A DNA stretch of 64,000 nucleotides from Paenibacillus periandrae (GCF_022458865.1 NZ_JAJNMU010000024.1:1-64000), one strand, 5' to 3'. Shown: positions 35,546 through 45,385, numbered from the stretch's first letter. A program made the numbers and translations. The notes: generated by a model from the sequence alone, not told the origin.

Positions 35546-35589
35546 ATATCCCCGCATAGTCACTGTTAAGTGATACTGTACGGGGATAT
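35546..35589. terminator. Strong bidirectional terminator
   Basis: Arms ATATCCCCG (35546-35554) and CGGGGATAT (35581-35589) with an inner AGT-CACT/AGTGAT helix. Lies between the small acidic gene and the XRE-TPR gene. Confidence 0.85.
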
Positions 35590-35634
35590 CCGCTGTTTTT
35601 ATTACAAACTTTACTCTTTTGTGGTGCGTAACGT

Positions 35635-35844
35635 TTAGGAAAGCGTATCTTCGCTCTCCGCATTTTCAGCCTGCATATGTTTTTGTCGGGCTTTGTACAG
35701 CTGTTCTTCGGCATCCTGAACATCCTGGTCTTGATCGACATTGCTATGTCTGGCTTCATTCAGTGCGTGTAATGCTTGATTCATAGCATTTTGGGCTTGT
35801 GTCCTTGCGCTTTGTTCATGTTCGTTCGTTTGTTGGTCTGTCAT
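35635..35844 (-). CDS. Small acidic, Gln/Glu/Ala-rich protein
   Basis: 69 residues, without membrane segment or signal, rich in Q, E, D and A, with predicted helix throughout (AQNAMNQALHALNEARH; DVQDAEEQLYKARQKHM). A perfect AAGGAGG site 9 nt before ATG and its own terminator indicate a real gene. Resembles the small hydrophilic proteins common in Paenibacillus genomes; function unknown, possibly spore- or stress-related by composition only. Confidence 0.75.
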   Translation of the reverse strand: MTDQQTNEHEQSARTQAQNAMNQALHALNEARHSNVDQDQDVQDAEEQLYKARQKHMQAENAESEDTLS

Positions 35845-35953
35845 TGAACATACCTCCTTGAAGTATTACCGCAAAGTTAATATGGTCAAATTGTTCGTTA
35901 GTAATTCATATTTTTGGAATTTATGATTATTTAAATAAATTTGATCATCAGAT

Positions 35954-36997
35954 TTAATCCCATTGTAATTCTTGTTGATACACAACCTGCTTATTTCCCC
36001 CAACGATTTCACCGATAACATAACTTTTCAATCCGAATGCAGCTACGTGCTCCATCACACTGTGGGCTATTTCTGAATCTACAACCAGCACCATGCCAAC
36101 ACCCATATTGAATGTGCGCAGCATATCCTGCTCATCCACGTTCCCCATATTACGAATGGTATGGAATACAGGCAGAATATCAATACGGGATAAGTCAATG
36201 AGCGCGTTCAACTGTTCGGGAATTACACGGTTCAAGTTTCCTTCAATACCGCCACCTGTAATATGAGCCATTCCATGAAGTCCATCCATCTCAAACAAAT
36301 CTCTCAGAGGTTTGTAATAACATAAGTGTGGCTTCATAATGGCTTCCAAAAAGCTCTCCTCGCCCACTCTTTGGTTCAGAACTTCAGGATGCTTGTCCAT
36401 TATAGCCCGAACAAGTGTATACCCATTCGTATGAACACCATTAGACGCGACAGCTACAATAACATCTCCCTTGCGTATGGTGGACCCGTCTATGATTTTT
36501 GATTTGTCGACGATGCCAACAATGCTGGATGTGAGTATATAGGAGCCTTTCTCCAGCACTCCCGGCTGAATCGATGTCTCGCCACCAGTGAGCACACAAT
36601 CCTGTTCATTACAAGCTGCAGAAACAGCGTCGACGATTTCGCTGATGGTTTCTTTATCGACAGCATCACTAATGATTGCGTCCTGAACTGCAAGTGGTTT
36701 TGCACCCATAACAATAATGTCATTGATCAAATGGTTAATCATATCGTAGCAAATTGAACGTACCCGTCCATGTTGAAAAGCCAGCTTTTGCTTAGACCCA
36801 GGCTCCTCGGTTTTCATGACCAATACGGGATGATCGTACTCCGGAAATTTAAAATCGTACAGTGACGCGAACGCACCCAGCGAGTTTAATACGCGACTAT
36901 TGTTCGTCTGCAGACTTTTAGCCATATTTTGCTTGACAGCATCGGTATCGTCAATATTAATACCGGTTTCTGCATAAGTGAGCTTGTCATTTCCCAT
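35954..36997 (-). CDS. purM: PurM-like phosphoribosylformylglycinamidine cyclo-ligase
   Basis: A 347-residue AIR synthase. LTYAETGINIDDTDAVK at the N-terminus, DIIVMGAKPLAVQD, LTGGETSIQPGVL and HITGGGIEGNLNRVIP are the conserved PurM segments. The enzyme closes the imidazole ring to give AIR in purine synthesis. The normal purM sits inside the pur operon; here it is alone with no pur gene nearby, so it is either a paralogue with a side role or a second copy. The GGHT-like ATP loop appears weakly conserved. GAGGTGG ribosome-binding site. Confidence 0.85.
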   Translation of the reverse strand: MGNDKLTYAETGINIDDTDAVKQNMAKSLQTNNSRVLNSLGAFASLYDFKFPEYDHPVLVMKTEEPGSKQKLAFQHGRVRSICYDMINHLINDIIVMGAKPLAVQDAIISDAVDKETISEIVDAVSAACNEQDCVLTGGETSIQPGVLEKGSYILTSSIVGIVDKSKIIDGSTIRKGDVIVAVASNGVHTNGYTLVRAIMDKHPEVLNQRVGEESFLEAIMKPHLCYYKPLRDLFEMDGLHGMAHITGGGIEGNLNRVIPEQLNALIDLSRIDILPVFHTIRNMGNVDEQDMLRTFNMGVGMVLVVDSEIAHSVMEHVAAFGLKSYVIGEIVGGNKQVVYQQELQWD

Positions 36998-37054
36998 GGA
37001 TTTGCCACCTCTTATTTACTTGTATTTCCAATTATAGTAACACAGCTAATTAGA

Positions 37055-37086
37055 TAACAAAAGCTCTGGAGAGAGGCATCCAGAGC
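37055..37086 (-). terminator. Terminator of the hybrid kinase gene
   Basis: Arms GCTCTGG and CCAGAGC, then TTTTGTTATC on the minus strand. It sits 11 bp after the kinase stop and would insulate purM from read-through. Confidence 0.8.
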
Positions 37087-37097
37087 AAGCACGGACT

Positions 37098-40000
37098 TTA
37101 GTTTTTCGTCACAACAAACGAAGCTACCGTGCCTTGACCCTGCTCGCTTTCAATTGTAAGACCTGTTCGATAAAGCTGCTTCAATCGAAGATTCGTATTA
37201 CGCAATCCTATTCCTAAGCCTTTATTGAATTTACCGTTCAAAATGTGACCTAGCTTCTCCTTATTTATTCCTGCACCGTTGTCCGCAACACGAATTTCTA
37301 CAAACTGCCCGTGATCAGTGATTTGAATATGAATTGTTCCCCCTTGAGTATTTTTCAATACGCCATGAATAACCGCATTTTCAACAAGCGGCTGAATCGA
37401 CAACGGTGGAATTTCCAGCTGAATGCCCTCATCTACCTCCCAGACAACGGATAGCCTGTCTCCAAAACGTTCCTGTTCAATATTCAGGTAAGAGCGAACA
37501 AGATCAAGCTCATGCTCAAGCTGTACGAATCGATCCGAGTTTTGGAAGTCAAAGCTCGATCGCAAATACATAGTGAATTCCTCAGCCAGGTTTCGCATTT
37601 TGTCTGTATCAATGTCACTCAATGCCAATACAGCATTTAATGTGTTAAGAATAAAGTGCGGTTTTATTTGTGCCTGCAGCCATGCAGCCTCCATATTCAA
37701 TCGTTCGTTAACGGATTTCTTAAAGTGGGTTAACGCCCTTACCCTGGCCCTAAGCTCGATTGGGTTCACTGGTTTGGTCACGTAATCATTGGCTCCTGAG
37801 AGAAATCCTGCTTCTATATCCTCGGGGCGAATACGGGCGGTCAATAGCAGAATGGGAAGCTCATAGACATCAAATCGTTCCCGAATACGGTGTGTCAATT
37901 CATAACCCGACATATATGGCATGATAACGTCCGTTATGACCAAATCCCATTCCCTGGTATCCAGTAAAGTTAAAGCATCCTGAGCGCTTATCGCAGTGAC
38001 GATCTCATAATCCGATTCTAGCGAAAATATATTCATCAATACATTTAAGTTGATAGGATCATCGTCTACCGCCAATATTCTGATTTTACCTGTTCCGGAT
38101 TCAGAGCTTAAACCCCTAACTTGTGAGTGGTGAACGGTAGTAGCTGCGACTTCTGTTTGCATTGCGAATAGCTCGACATCACTTGCTTGCGCTTCACTTC
38201 CAACTACGGCTGCCGACAACGCCAGGTCAAAATGAAATATCGAGCCTTGACCCGGTACCGAACTGACCTTCAGCGTTCCTCCGTGCAGCTCAACTAGCTG
38301 CTTACAAATGCTTAACCCAAGTCCGAATCCTCCGCGAATTGCTGTTTGGTCGGGATCTGCCTGCTCATAGGGCTCGAATATTCGCTGCTGCATCTCTTCA
38401 TCTATTCCAATGCCTGTATCCATAATATAGATATTCGCGCTATTATTTTTCATTTGAGCCCGGATGGACACTTCCCCTTGAATCGTATGCTTCACTGCAT
38501 TATGCAGCAGATTAAACAAAATTTGAATGAGCCGATTTTCATCTGCGATAACAAGAGGGAAGCTGTCAGGAATCTGATTTTTCAGTTGAACCGGTTTTCC
38601 ATCTGTCATGAAACGGAGAATGTCCATGACGTCGGCAGCAATCCTCTGAATAGAAACATTTTCGGTTCTTAGCATAATGCTATTCTCTTTCAGACGCATC
38701 ATATCCAGCAGATCGCCGAGCATAAGCGACATACGACGTCCTACGGTAAGCACCATTTCAAGATCCTTAATGCTCTTGTCATTCAATGTGCTTTTTTCTC
38801 TGTCCAGAACTGCTTGTGAGATGTTCAGTATGCCGTGCAGCGGGTTCCGCAATTCATGGGAGGTGTTGGCCAGAAATTCATCCTTCAGCTTGTCAGTCCT
38901 CTGAAGCTTGGCCGCTAGCTTTTCCATTTCTGCAAAAATATGAATGTAGCGTTTAAACCAGATCGATGCACATGCAATCATCACCACAATCAGATCGAAC
39001 GGATAAAATATGACTTTGATCCCGGTAGCAATAAGAATAAATTCCCACGCAATGCTGCTCATAAACGCAACAACAGCCAGCTGTAAATAAAAATTAGTCT
39101 CAATTTCCTCAAGCGTCATTCGTAGAATGACTACAAACGCGGTCAGGCAAGAAATGGTCACAATTAAATTCAACACGTTTTGCAGGGGCATCAAATATTC
39201 AAGTGGCATACTTAGTACCATGAGCCCTGCGATTCCACAGAGCACAGAGTAGCCTGTAAAACCCTGATTACTCCAAAATGGGGACAATCGCTGCTTGATG
39301 CATTGAATCAACGAGTAGACCCCGACGAGCATGGACAAAGCCTTCAGCTTAAAATCCCATTCATAGGAGAGGTCAATCCAGCTTAAAAGGATTTTATCGC
39401 CATTTCCGGCAAATGCAACAATTGCGCATAGGATCAATACAGCAAAATAAAGCAATCTTCGATCGCGGTATCCGATCAAATATAATATGATCGCATACAC
39501 AGCATGAATCATAAACGCAACGAAAATCAGCCGCTGCATCGCGATAGACAGTTGAATATCCTGTTGAATTGCTTGTTCGGTTCCAAATTTCATCGATCGG
39601 ATGATGCCGCTGCTTCGTGAATCGTCATAATTCGCCGCCTGAATGACGATCTCGATTACACCGGTATGATCCCCTGTGAAAGATGCTGAATAGGGAACAT
39701 TCCGAGGCGTATAGTTTTCTTTAAGCGATGCCGGTTGTCCGGATTGTGCCAGCAATCTGCCATTCAAATAAAACTCGGACGAACTGCGAACGCTTGGAAT
39801 GGAAATAGCGTAATCCGTCTTATCATCCTTGTTGACTAGAACTTGTAAACGATAAGATCCATATCCAAAAGGTGTGCTCCCTTCTGGCTGCATCCCTGCA
39901 TTCCAGCTTCCTGGCACTTGAATGAGGGTTCTGTTATTATCACGTGTATCTGCATTCACCTTATTATTTATCAACCATTCATGCGGATAAAACTCCCATT

Positions 40001-40196
40001 GGCCGTCCAGTGTGATGGTGCGTGCTGCTGTCGCATCCCAATCCCTCAAATCGAGCTGCCCATTCACTACTCTGTAATGATCCGAAGTCATAAAAAGATG
40101 AATCCAGAGCAAGCGCAGGCATGTAAGGATAATCAAAGACAACCCAATCCAAAGTATTATTTTTTTTCGTTTCAAGACAGCTCGAATCGTTGTCAA
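37098..40196 (-). CDS. Hybrid sensor kinase with two kinase modules (7TMR-DISM, HisKA, REC, LytS-type)
   Basis: A 1032-residue membrane kinase. Order: one membrane segment (about 14-33), extracellular 7TMR-DISM ligand domain (to about 210), seven membrane segments (about 217-415), HisKA with SHELRNPL, HATPase with FGLGLSICKQL, a receiver domain (VDDDPINLN; ITDVIMPYMSG with the phospho-Asp; TKP lysine), then a second, LytS-type kinase (QIKPHFILNTLNAV histidine) with its own ATPase (LVENAVIHG; GIGLRNTNLRL). Start is TTG behind AAGGAGG. No separate response regulator gene is adjacent. Confidence 0.9.
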   Translation of the reverse strand: MTTIRAVLKRKKIILWIGLSLIILTCLRLLWIHLFMTSDHYRVVNGQLDLRDWDATAARTITLDGQWEFYPHEWLINNKVNADTRDNNRTLIQVPGSWNAGMQPEGSTPFGYGSYRLQVLVNKDDKTDYAISIPSVRSSSEFYLNGRLLAQSGQPASLKENYTPRNVPYSASFTGDHTGVIEIVIQAANYDDSRSSGIIRSMKFGTEQAIQQDIQLSIAMQRLIFVAFMIHAVYAIILYLIGYRDRRLLYFAVLILCAIVAFAGNGDKILLSWIDLSYEWDFKLKALSMLVGVYSLIQCIKQRLSPFWSNQGFTGYSVLCGIAGLMVLSMPLEYLMPLQNVLNLIVTISCLTAFVVILRMTLEEIETNFYLQLAVVAFMSSIAWEFILIATGIKVIFYPFDLIVVMIACASIWFKRYIHIFAEMEKLAAKLQRTDKLKDEFLANTSHELRNPLHGILNISQAVLDREKSTLNDKSIKDLEMVLTVGRRMSLMLGDLLDMMRLKENSIMLRTENVSIQRIAADVMDILRFMTDGKPVQLKNQIPDSFPLVIADENRLIQILFNLLHNAVKHTIQGEVSIRAQMKNNSANIYIMDTGIGIDEEMQQRIFEPYEQADPDQTAIRGGFGLGLSICKQLVELHGGTLKVSSVPGQGSIFHFDLALSAAVVGSEAQASDVELFAMQTEVAATTVHHSQVRGLSSESGTGKIRILAVDDDPINLNVLMNIFSLESDYEIVTAISAQDALTLLDTREWDLVITDVIMPYMSGYELTHRIRERFDVYELPILLLTARIRPEDIEAGFLSGANDYVTKPVNPIELRARVRALTHFKKSVNERLNMEAAWLQAQIKPHFILNTLNAVLALSDIDTDKMRNLAEEFTMYLRSSFDFQNSDRFVQLEHELDLVRSYLNIEQERFGDRLSVVWEVDEGIQLEIPPLSIQPLVENAVIHGVLKNTQGGTIHIQITDHGQFVEIRVADNGAGINKEKLGHILNGKFNKGLGIGLRNTNLRLKQLYRTGLTIESEQGQGTVASFVVTKN

Positions 40197-40310
40197 CGTA
40201 GTCCTCCTTCCTCTTCCAATGCCTGCTTACTATCAGTTGTCAGCTTCACACTTCAGTTTGCAGCAGTATTTCCATATAAATTATTTATTCCGAACAGTCA
40301 AAATAAATAA

Positions 40311-40339
40311 AATATATTAAATACGATTTCCTCTGTCAA
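40311..40339 (-). promoter_or_regulatory. Promoter of the hybrid kinase gene
   Basis: TTGACA (40334-40339) and TATATT (40311-40316) on the minus strand with a 17-bp spacer, about 115 bp upstream of the TTG start. The rest of 40197-40506 holds only this and the next gene's terminator. Confidence 0.7.
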
Positions 40340-40419
40340 GCCAGTAGGAGTCACTCCACCTCTTCAACGCGGCAGCTTATTCTATTAGACTATCTCAGCG
40401 TCCAGTTACTTTAGTAAAC

Positions 40420-40450
40420 CAAAAAGAAGCTAACCCGAAAGCAAGCTTCT
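40420..40450 (-). terminator. Terminator of the APH-like gene
   Basis: Arms GAAGCT and AGCTTC around a 12-nt loop, with five T residues following on the minus strand. Confidence 0.7.
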
Positions 40451-40506
40451 ACATAAACAGTTTCCACAATCACGTGCACGCTTTTCTCCTCATTGTGTTG
40501 CATCGT

Positions 40507-41493
40507 CTACATATTTGCTAACAAAGTCTGTATATTCTTTTGATTTTCAGCTAGCCAAATCATTTCCTTTGCAAACCGAGCGGGAGGTACACTATGCTGA
40601 TCCATGTTAGCATTAATCCACCATGTACTTTCCATATACCATAACAACTGTAAGGAATACGTTAAGTAACCCTCTGCCACGTTGCGTTCCTCCTTGTACC
40701 CTTCCATAAATGCTTCAGCCAGTGAGACCTCTAAATGATCATCTACGGCACAGGACATCACAGCCCGAGCTACATCAAGCTGCGGATAGTCATATTTGAG
40801 TCGATCAAAATCCAGAATTGCCGTTAAACGGTTGTCATCAAATAAAAGGTTATCGACCCACAGGTCACGATGTGCCCATCCCAATTGAAGCAGCTCCAGG
40901 ATCTCCATATGCATGTCTTCCGTTGCTTTTATTTGTGTTTCTATATTGGCAAGTAAATGAGTTTTACCGGATTCCTTTGTTTGTACCCAAACTGAATTCC
41001 AATGTGCTAAACGTTCCTCACGGCTGGGAGGGATAAACTGAGGACTATTTTTAATACCAATGGTCCCATCGTTTAACGACCGATGCATTTTTCCTGTAGT
41101 TCGACCTAAATCGTATATTTGATGAGCATTGGCTTTACCTGGCTCAATTAGCTTGCCCTGGCAATATTCCATCACCATGAAAAGTTCTCCATGATCCGAT
41201 TCAAACAATGTTTTTTCTCTATACGATAACAAATTGGGACATGCTAAACCTTGGTTATACAATCTAACCTGTTGAGAAAACGCAAACAACAGCTCCTCTG
41301 GTATATATTTTTTATATCGTTCCTTGTTATATTGTTTGAGTAAAAAATCCCCGGCTTCCGTTTTTATTTTCCATTTTAAGTTAAGCCAGCCTCGTTTGAT
41401 TGGAGTCGATTCAATTACATCCAAACCGAAGAAACGATGAAATGATTGAAGCAGGTCATCCAAGATCATTTCCTCTGTCCATAATGCTCCCAT
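40507..41493 (-). CDS. Aminoglycoside phosphotransferase-fold kinase (CotS/homoserine-kinase-like)
   Basis: A 328-residue protein of the APH/choline-kinase superfamily: AHRDLWVDNLLF contains the catalytic HxDxxxxN and AILDFDRLKYDYP the metal-binding DFD. Two-thirds of the sequence, including the N-lobe lysine region (FLLKQYNKERYKKY), looks like spore CotS/YutH-type relatives rather than true resistance enzymes. Substrate unknown. AGGAG site, single-gene unit. Confidence 0.82.
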   Translation of the reverse strand: MGALWTEEMILDDLLQSFHRFFGLDVIESTPIKRGWLNLKWKIKTEAGDFLLKQYNKERYKKYIPEELLFAFSQQVRLYNQGLACPNLLSYREKTLFESDHGELFMVMEYCQGKLIEPGKANAHQIYDLGRTTGKMHRSLNDGTIGIKNSPQFIPPSREERLAHWNSVWVQTKESGKTHLLANIETQIKATEDMHMEILELLQLGWAHRDLWVDNLLFDDNRLTAILDFDRLKYDYPQLDVARAVMSCAVDDHLEVSLAEAFMEGYKEERNVAEGYLTYSLQLLWYMESTWWINANMDQHSVPPARFAKEMIWLAENQKNIQTLLANM

Positions 41494-41863
41494 TTGCCCA
41501 GCTCCTAAATTTACAATGTCCTATTTATATTCCTTATGGAGACCACAATAACCTTTTGATACATCCAAATTTTTTCATTGTCCTGACCGTTTACCTCTTC
41601 TCGTCTAGTAGCTCATCGAGCATTTGTAAATATACAAAACATGATCAACAGATTCTACCGTCAGAAATGTAATCCAGAATTAGAAATACGACAGATCAGG
41701 ATGCTAATTACTGCAAATAATAATGTAAAAGTATATGAATAACGTTAAATGTGATATTTACAGATGTTGAATGAGGTCAGACACAAATAACCATTCACAC
41801 AACCTCCATCAGGCTGTGTAAATGGCTATTTGTATATATCCATGCGGGTTAAAGATACTTCCT
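41494..41863. other. 370-bp spacer without a gene
   Basis: AT-rich. The only structure I see is the terminator at 41783-41834 near the sulfurtransferase end. The upstream region of the APH-like gene lies at the left, with no clear promoter. Confidence 0.5.
41783..41834 (-). terminator. Terminator of the organosulfur operon
   Basis: Long stem: ACAAATA-A-CCATT-C-ACACA pairs with TGTGT-A-AATGG-C-TATTTGT (mismatches noted by dashes), loop of about 14 nt. Confidence 0.7.
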
Positions 41864-42700
41864 CTACTCTTCCCCTGTCGCAATCGGATTGTCCTCATAA
41901 CTAATCCAGTCGCTCCAACTGCCTGCATAGAGCTTCACATTCGTAAAGCCCGCTTCCTGCAGCGCAAGGACATTAGGCGTAGCGGAAATGCCCGAGCCGC
42001 AATAAACAATGATCTCTTCTTCTCGCTCCAGCCCAGCGAAGTGCGCCTTCAGTTCTTCTGGGGTTTTCCAATTTCCGGTCTGCTCCAGTCCGTCCTTCCA
42101 GAAGTAGTTCAATGCACTCGGGATATGTCCGGCAATCGGATCGAACGGGGCTTCCAGACCCAGATACTGATTGGAATCACGGGAATCGACAAGCTTGGTC
42201 CCATTGGCTTTGATAGCAGCCCGTACGGCGTTAACATCAGCCAGCAGGTGTTCTTGGACGATAGGTTCCAGCGTACGTGAAGTCAATATGGGCTGTTCGC
42301 TTGTCACGGGTTGGCCTGCTTGAACCCATGCCTCATAACCGCCATCCAGTATGCGTACGTCTTCGACGCCTACATATTTTAACAGCCACCATAAACGCGA
42401 AGCTGCCGGTCCATTCACATCTTCATAAACAACCACTGTTGTTGATCGGTCGATCCCCAGATTTCCAAAAGTCTTCGCCAGATCTTCTGACGACGGGATC
42501 GGACTGCGCCCTCCGTGCTCCTGAGGGGAATCGGTCAAATCACGTTTAAAATCAACAAATACTGCACCTGGCAAATGACCTCTCTCATAGGCTTCCTTCC
42601 CATAAAGCGGCTCTTTCGGCGAAAAGCGAACATCGGCAATGACCGTATCTCCTGCCAAGATTTTTGAACGCACCCAATCGACGTTTACAATGTTTGACAT
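41864..42700 (-). CDS. Sulfurtransferase with two rhodanese domains
   Basis: About 278 residues. Two rhodanese domains: an inactive first (about 5-120) and a second with the active loop CGSGISA (about residue 225), where the cysteine carries the persulfide; CGSG resembles mercaptopyruvate sulfurtransferases rather than thiosulfate enzymes (CRKG). Start at ATG 42700 after GAAGGGAG; the longer frame to 42739 overlaps the ATPase gene. Last gene of the sulfur operon, so it probably passes liberated sulfur on to biosynthesis. Confidence 0.88.
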   Translation of the reverse strand: MSNIVNVDWVRSKILAGDTVIADVRFSPKEPLYGKEAYERGHLPGAVFVDFKRDLTDSPQEHGGRSPIPSSEDLAKTFGNLGIDRSTTVVVYEDVNGPAASRLWWLLKYVGVEDVRILDGGYEAWVQAGQPVTSEQPILTSRTLEPIVQEHLLADVNAVRAAIKANGTKLVDSRDSNQYLGLEAPFDPIAGHIPSALNYFWKDGLEQTGNWKTPEELKAHFAGLEREEEIIVYCGSGISATPNVLALQEAGFTNVKLYAGSWSDWISYEDNPIATGEE

Positions 42701-42722
42701 GTTCTTCTTAACTCCCTTCGGT

Positions 42723-43496
42723 TTATATCGTAAATTCAATGCTGTCTTCTGTCTTTACTTGATGAAGCGATGCATAGATGTCGTTTTGAATCTTCAGCAG
42801 CCCGGCATCATCTCGTTTGCGCGGACGAGCCTGAGGGACCTGGAATACGGCATTAACTCGTCCAGGCCGTGGGGATAAGATCACAACACGATCCGCCAGA
42901 AAGACGGCTTCTGCTACGTCATGGGTAATAAAAACTACAGTCTTTTTTTCGGATTCCCAGATTTGCAGCAAATCGTCCTGCAGCTGCAGCCTGGTGAGAT
43001 GATCTACTGCACCAAACGGCTCGTCCATAAGCAGCACCTCAGGGCGATTAGCGAAGGCGCGTGCCAGACCCGCCCGCTGCTTCATACCGCCTGACAGCTG
43101 ATGGGGATACTTGTGCTCAAATCCGCTGAGCCCTACCATTTCCAGGTATCTCCGAGCGGCCGCACTTCGTTCGCGCTTATCCGTTCCTCTGATCTCCAGA
43201 CCCAGCTCGACATTACGCTGCACCGTGCGCCACGGATAAAGCGAGGGATCCTGAAAAACGACCCCTCTCCGCTTATCGGTACCTTCCAGAGGACTGTCAC
43301 CGAATCGCACATCTCCCTGAGTAGGTGCCTGCAGTCCTGCCAGAATCTCCAGCAATGTGCTTTTTCCGCAGCCACTGGGTCCAAGAACGCAAAGAAATTC
43401 TCCGTCCTCAATAGTCAGGTTGATATCAGATAGTATTACCGCCGGCGCAGTCTCGCCGTATACCATCGACATATGGTTGATGGAGAACCCCGCCAT
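42723..43496 (-). CDS. Sulfonate/taurine-type ABC ATPase (SsuB-like)
   Basis: A 257-residue ATPase with Walker A GPSGCGKST, the SsuB/TauB hallmark FQDPSLYPWRTVQRNVELGL, signature LSGGMKQR, Walker B VLLMDEPFGAVD and switch HD. GAGGAGG site. Works with the permease and binding protein that precede it. Confidence 0.9.
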   Translation of the reverse strand: MAGFSINHMSMVYGETAPAVILSDINLTIEDGEFLCVLGPSGCGKSTLLEILAGLQAPTQGDVRFGDSPLEGTDKRRGVVFQDPSLYPWRTVQRNVELGLEIRGTDKRERSAAARRYLEMVGLSGFEHKYPHQLSGGMKQRAGLARAFANRPEVLLMDEPFGAVDHLTRLQLQDDLLQIWESEKKTVVFITHDVAEAVFLADRVVILSPRPGRVNAVFQVPQARPRKRDDAGLLKIQNDIYASLHQVKTEDSIEFTI

Positions 43497-43517
43497 ACGC
43501 CCACCTCCTCTTCCTAA

Positions 43518-44558
43518 TTATTTTTTGGGCACATAACGAAGATCAAGAATCTTGTCAATATCATATATTTGATCCTGGAAGCCTAATTCAAGCTGAGTTT
43601 GTTGAGTTTCCTGCAGGGACTGCTTGTCCACGTCAGGCTTGTTCTCCCACAGTACCATCTCACGCTCGAATGCTTTGTCAACCGCGGCTGGGTCAATCTT
43701 CACTTGCGTCAGGAAAAATTTCTTATACTCATCGAGATGGCTCTTGGCATATTCCTGGGATTTAAAATAAGCGCGCAGCAGCTTCTCGACGGCATCAGGA
43801 TGCTTGGCAATGAAGTCATTGTGGGATACCAGAACGCCAGTGTGAAAGTTTGGAAGATAATCCCAGCCCTTGGCCAGCAGAGTTGCCTTACCGCTAAGCT
43901 CAGCGAGTGACACGAACGGTTCATGTATGATGGTGGCATCTACTTGTCCAGACGTCACACTGGCGAACGCAGCATCGTTTACACCATTCGCAACCAGAGT
44001 AACATCATTTTTAGCAAGACCATGCTTTTTCAAAATCACTTGTGTATACACATCAAGGCCTGAGCCAAAAACAGCAGCTCCTACCTTTTTACCTTTTAGA
44101 TCCTCAATTTTTTTGATTTCTGGACGTGCGATCAAATAAAATGCACCTTTTGTGCGGAACATAGATGACACGATCTTGAGAGGCGCCCCTTTGCCCGCTG
44201 CTACTATAGCTTGTGTTGTGGCGAGATCGGCAATATCGATATCCTTGCTCGTCAGACCCGGAACTGGATTCTGGGTCGAAATGAATTCAACGTCCAGACC
44301 CTCTTCCTTAAAGAACCCTTTCTCTGCTCCGAATTGAACGGCCATGCCACTCACTCCGTTGAAGGCCGCATACTTAACCTTTTGCAGCTGTTGGCTGCTG
44401 GCAGCGGGAGCTGCGGTTGAATTGGAGGATGTACCCCCGGAAGCTGGAGCTGCCGGACTTGCGTTATTAGTTGCGTTGTTTCCGCAGCCTGCGAACAGGA
44501 TTAAGGCAAACAGACTCATCAACATAGTTCCCATGCGTTTCTTGTTTCTTTTAACCAT
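43518..44558 (-). CDS. Sulfonate/nitrate-type substrate-binding lipoprotein (SsuA-like)
   Basis: About 346 residues with signal peptide and lipobox FAGC (about residue 24), an S/T/A-rich linker, then an NMT1/SsuA-type fold (GVSGMAVQFGAEKGFFKEEGLDVEF-like start; LKIVSSMF; FHTGVLVSHNDF). Start moved to ATG 44558 behind GGGAG; the 22 extra codons to 44624 overlap the permease gene and lack signal character. Binds the organosulfur substrate outside the cell; exact ligand unknown. Confidence 0.88.
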   Translation of the reverse strand: MVKRNKKRMGTMLMSLFALILFAGCGNNATNNASPAAPASGGTSSNSTAAPAASSQQLQKVKYAAFNGVSGMAVQFGAEKGFFKEEGLDVEFISTQNPVPGLTSKDIDIADLATTQAIVAAGKGAPLKIVSSMFRTKGAFYLIARPEIKKIEDLKGKKVGAAVFGSGLDVYTQVILKKHGLAKNDVTLVANGVNDAAFASVTSGQVDATIIHEPFVSLAELSGKATLLAKGWDYLPNFHTGVLVSHNDFIAKHPDAVEKLLRAYFKSQEYAKSHLDEYKKFFLTQVKIDPAAVDKAFEREMVLWENKPDVDKQSLQETQQTQLELGFQDQIYDIDKILDLRYVPKK

Positions 44559-44608
44559 CCTATGATCTCTCCCTATGTGTGAATAAATCTGCAAATTTCC
44601 GTAAAACT

Positions 44609-45385
44609 TCAGTTTGACTTCCACTTGAGGACTACCTTTTTCTCCAGCAGATCGATGAGTGCGATAATAGCTACCGAGACGACCGTTACAATCGTAATAA
44701 TGGCAAAAGCCTGCGCAGTGTCATACAACGACGTCGCCTTGACCAGAATATTCCCCAAACCATCCTGCGATGCGATCATCTCGCCGAATAAGGCCCCTAC
44801 AATTCCGGTTGCTGCCGAAACCCGCAGGGACACGAAAATCGTTGGTGCAGCCGAGGGTAAAATAACCTTGATAATCGTTTGCCATCTGGAGGCCTGAAAC
44901 ACTCGCGCTACCTTGAGATGATTATCTGCCGTTTGCTTGATTCCGGTAATCGTGCTGAATGCAATTGTAAAGTAGCAAAACAGAAACACGACAGCGATCT
45001 TATGTGGTATACCAATACCCATCCACAGCATAATGAGCGGAATGATGGTAACCTTCGGCACAGCCATCAGCGCGGACAGGAACGGTCTGAGTAATTCCTC
45101 CGCATGTCGTACGAGTACAAGAAACATGCCAGTAGCGATACCTAATCCTGCAGCTAACAAATAACCGATGAAAAATTCCTGCATCGTCACACGAAGATGA
45201 TGATAAATCTCGCTATGGGTCAGCAGCACATAAATCTGCTTCACAACCTCTGTCGGCTCCGACAAATACAGTTTCCCTACGATCCCCATTCGAACAACTA
45301 GCTCAATAGCACCTAAAAGGAGCAGCGCGAGTGCAATTTGTCCGATGAGAATGATACCAAAGCGTTTTGATTTCTTGTTGTTCAT
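44609..45385 (-). CDS. Sulfonate/nitrate-type ABC permease (SsuC-like)
   Basis: About 258 residues, six membrane segments, and the EAA-type loop around ASRWQTIIKVILPSAAPTIFV (truncated in this note). Start at ATG 45385 after GGGAGG; the frame extends ten codons further but without a signal. Membrane channel of the importer. Confidence 0.9.
   Translation of the reverse strand: MNNKKSKRFGIILIGQIALALLLLGAIELVVRMGIVGKLYLSEPTEVVKQIYVLLTHSEIYHHLRVTMQEFFIGYLLAAGLGIATGMFLVLVRHAEELLRPFLSALMAVPKVTIIPLIMLWMGIGIPHKIAVVFLFCYFTIAFSTITGIKQTADNHLKVARVFQASRWQTIIKVILPSAAPTIFVSLRVSAATGIVGALFGEMIASQDGLGNILVKATSLYDTAQAFAIITIVTVVSVAIIALIDLLEKKVVLKWKSN

Noticed and set aside
44559..44624. Upstream extension of the SsuA-like gene
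   Set aside because: Overlaps the permease gene and is not signal-like; ATG 44558 has a good ribosome-binding site and signal peptide.
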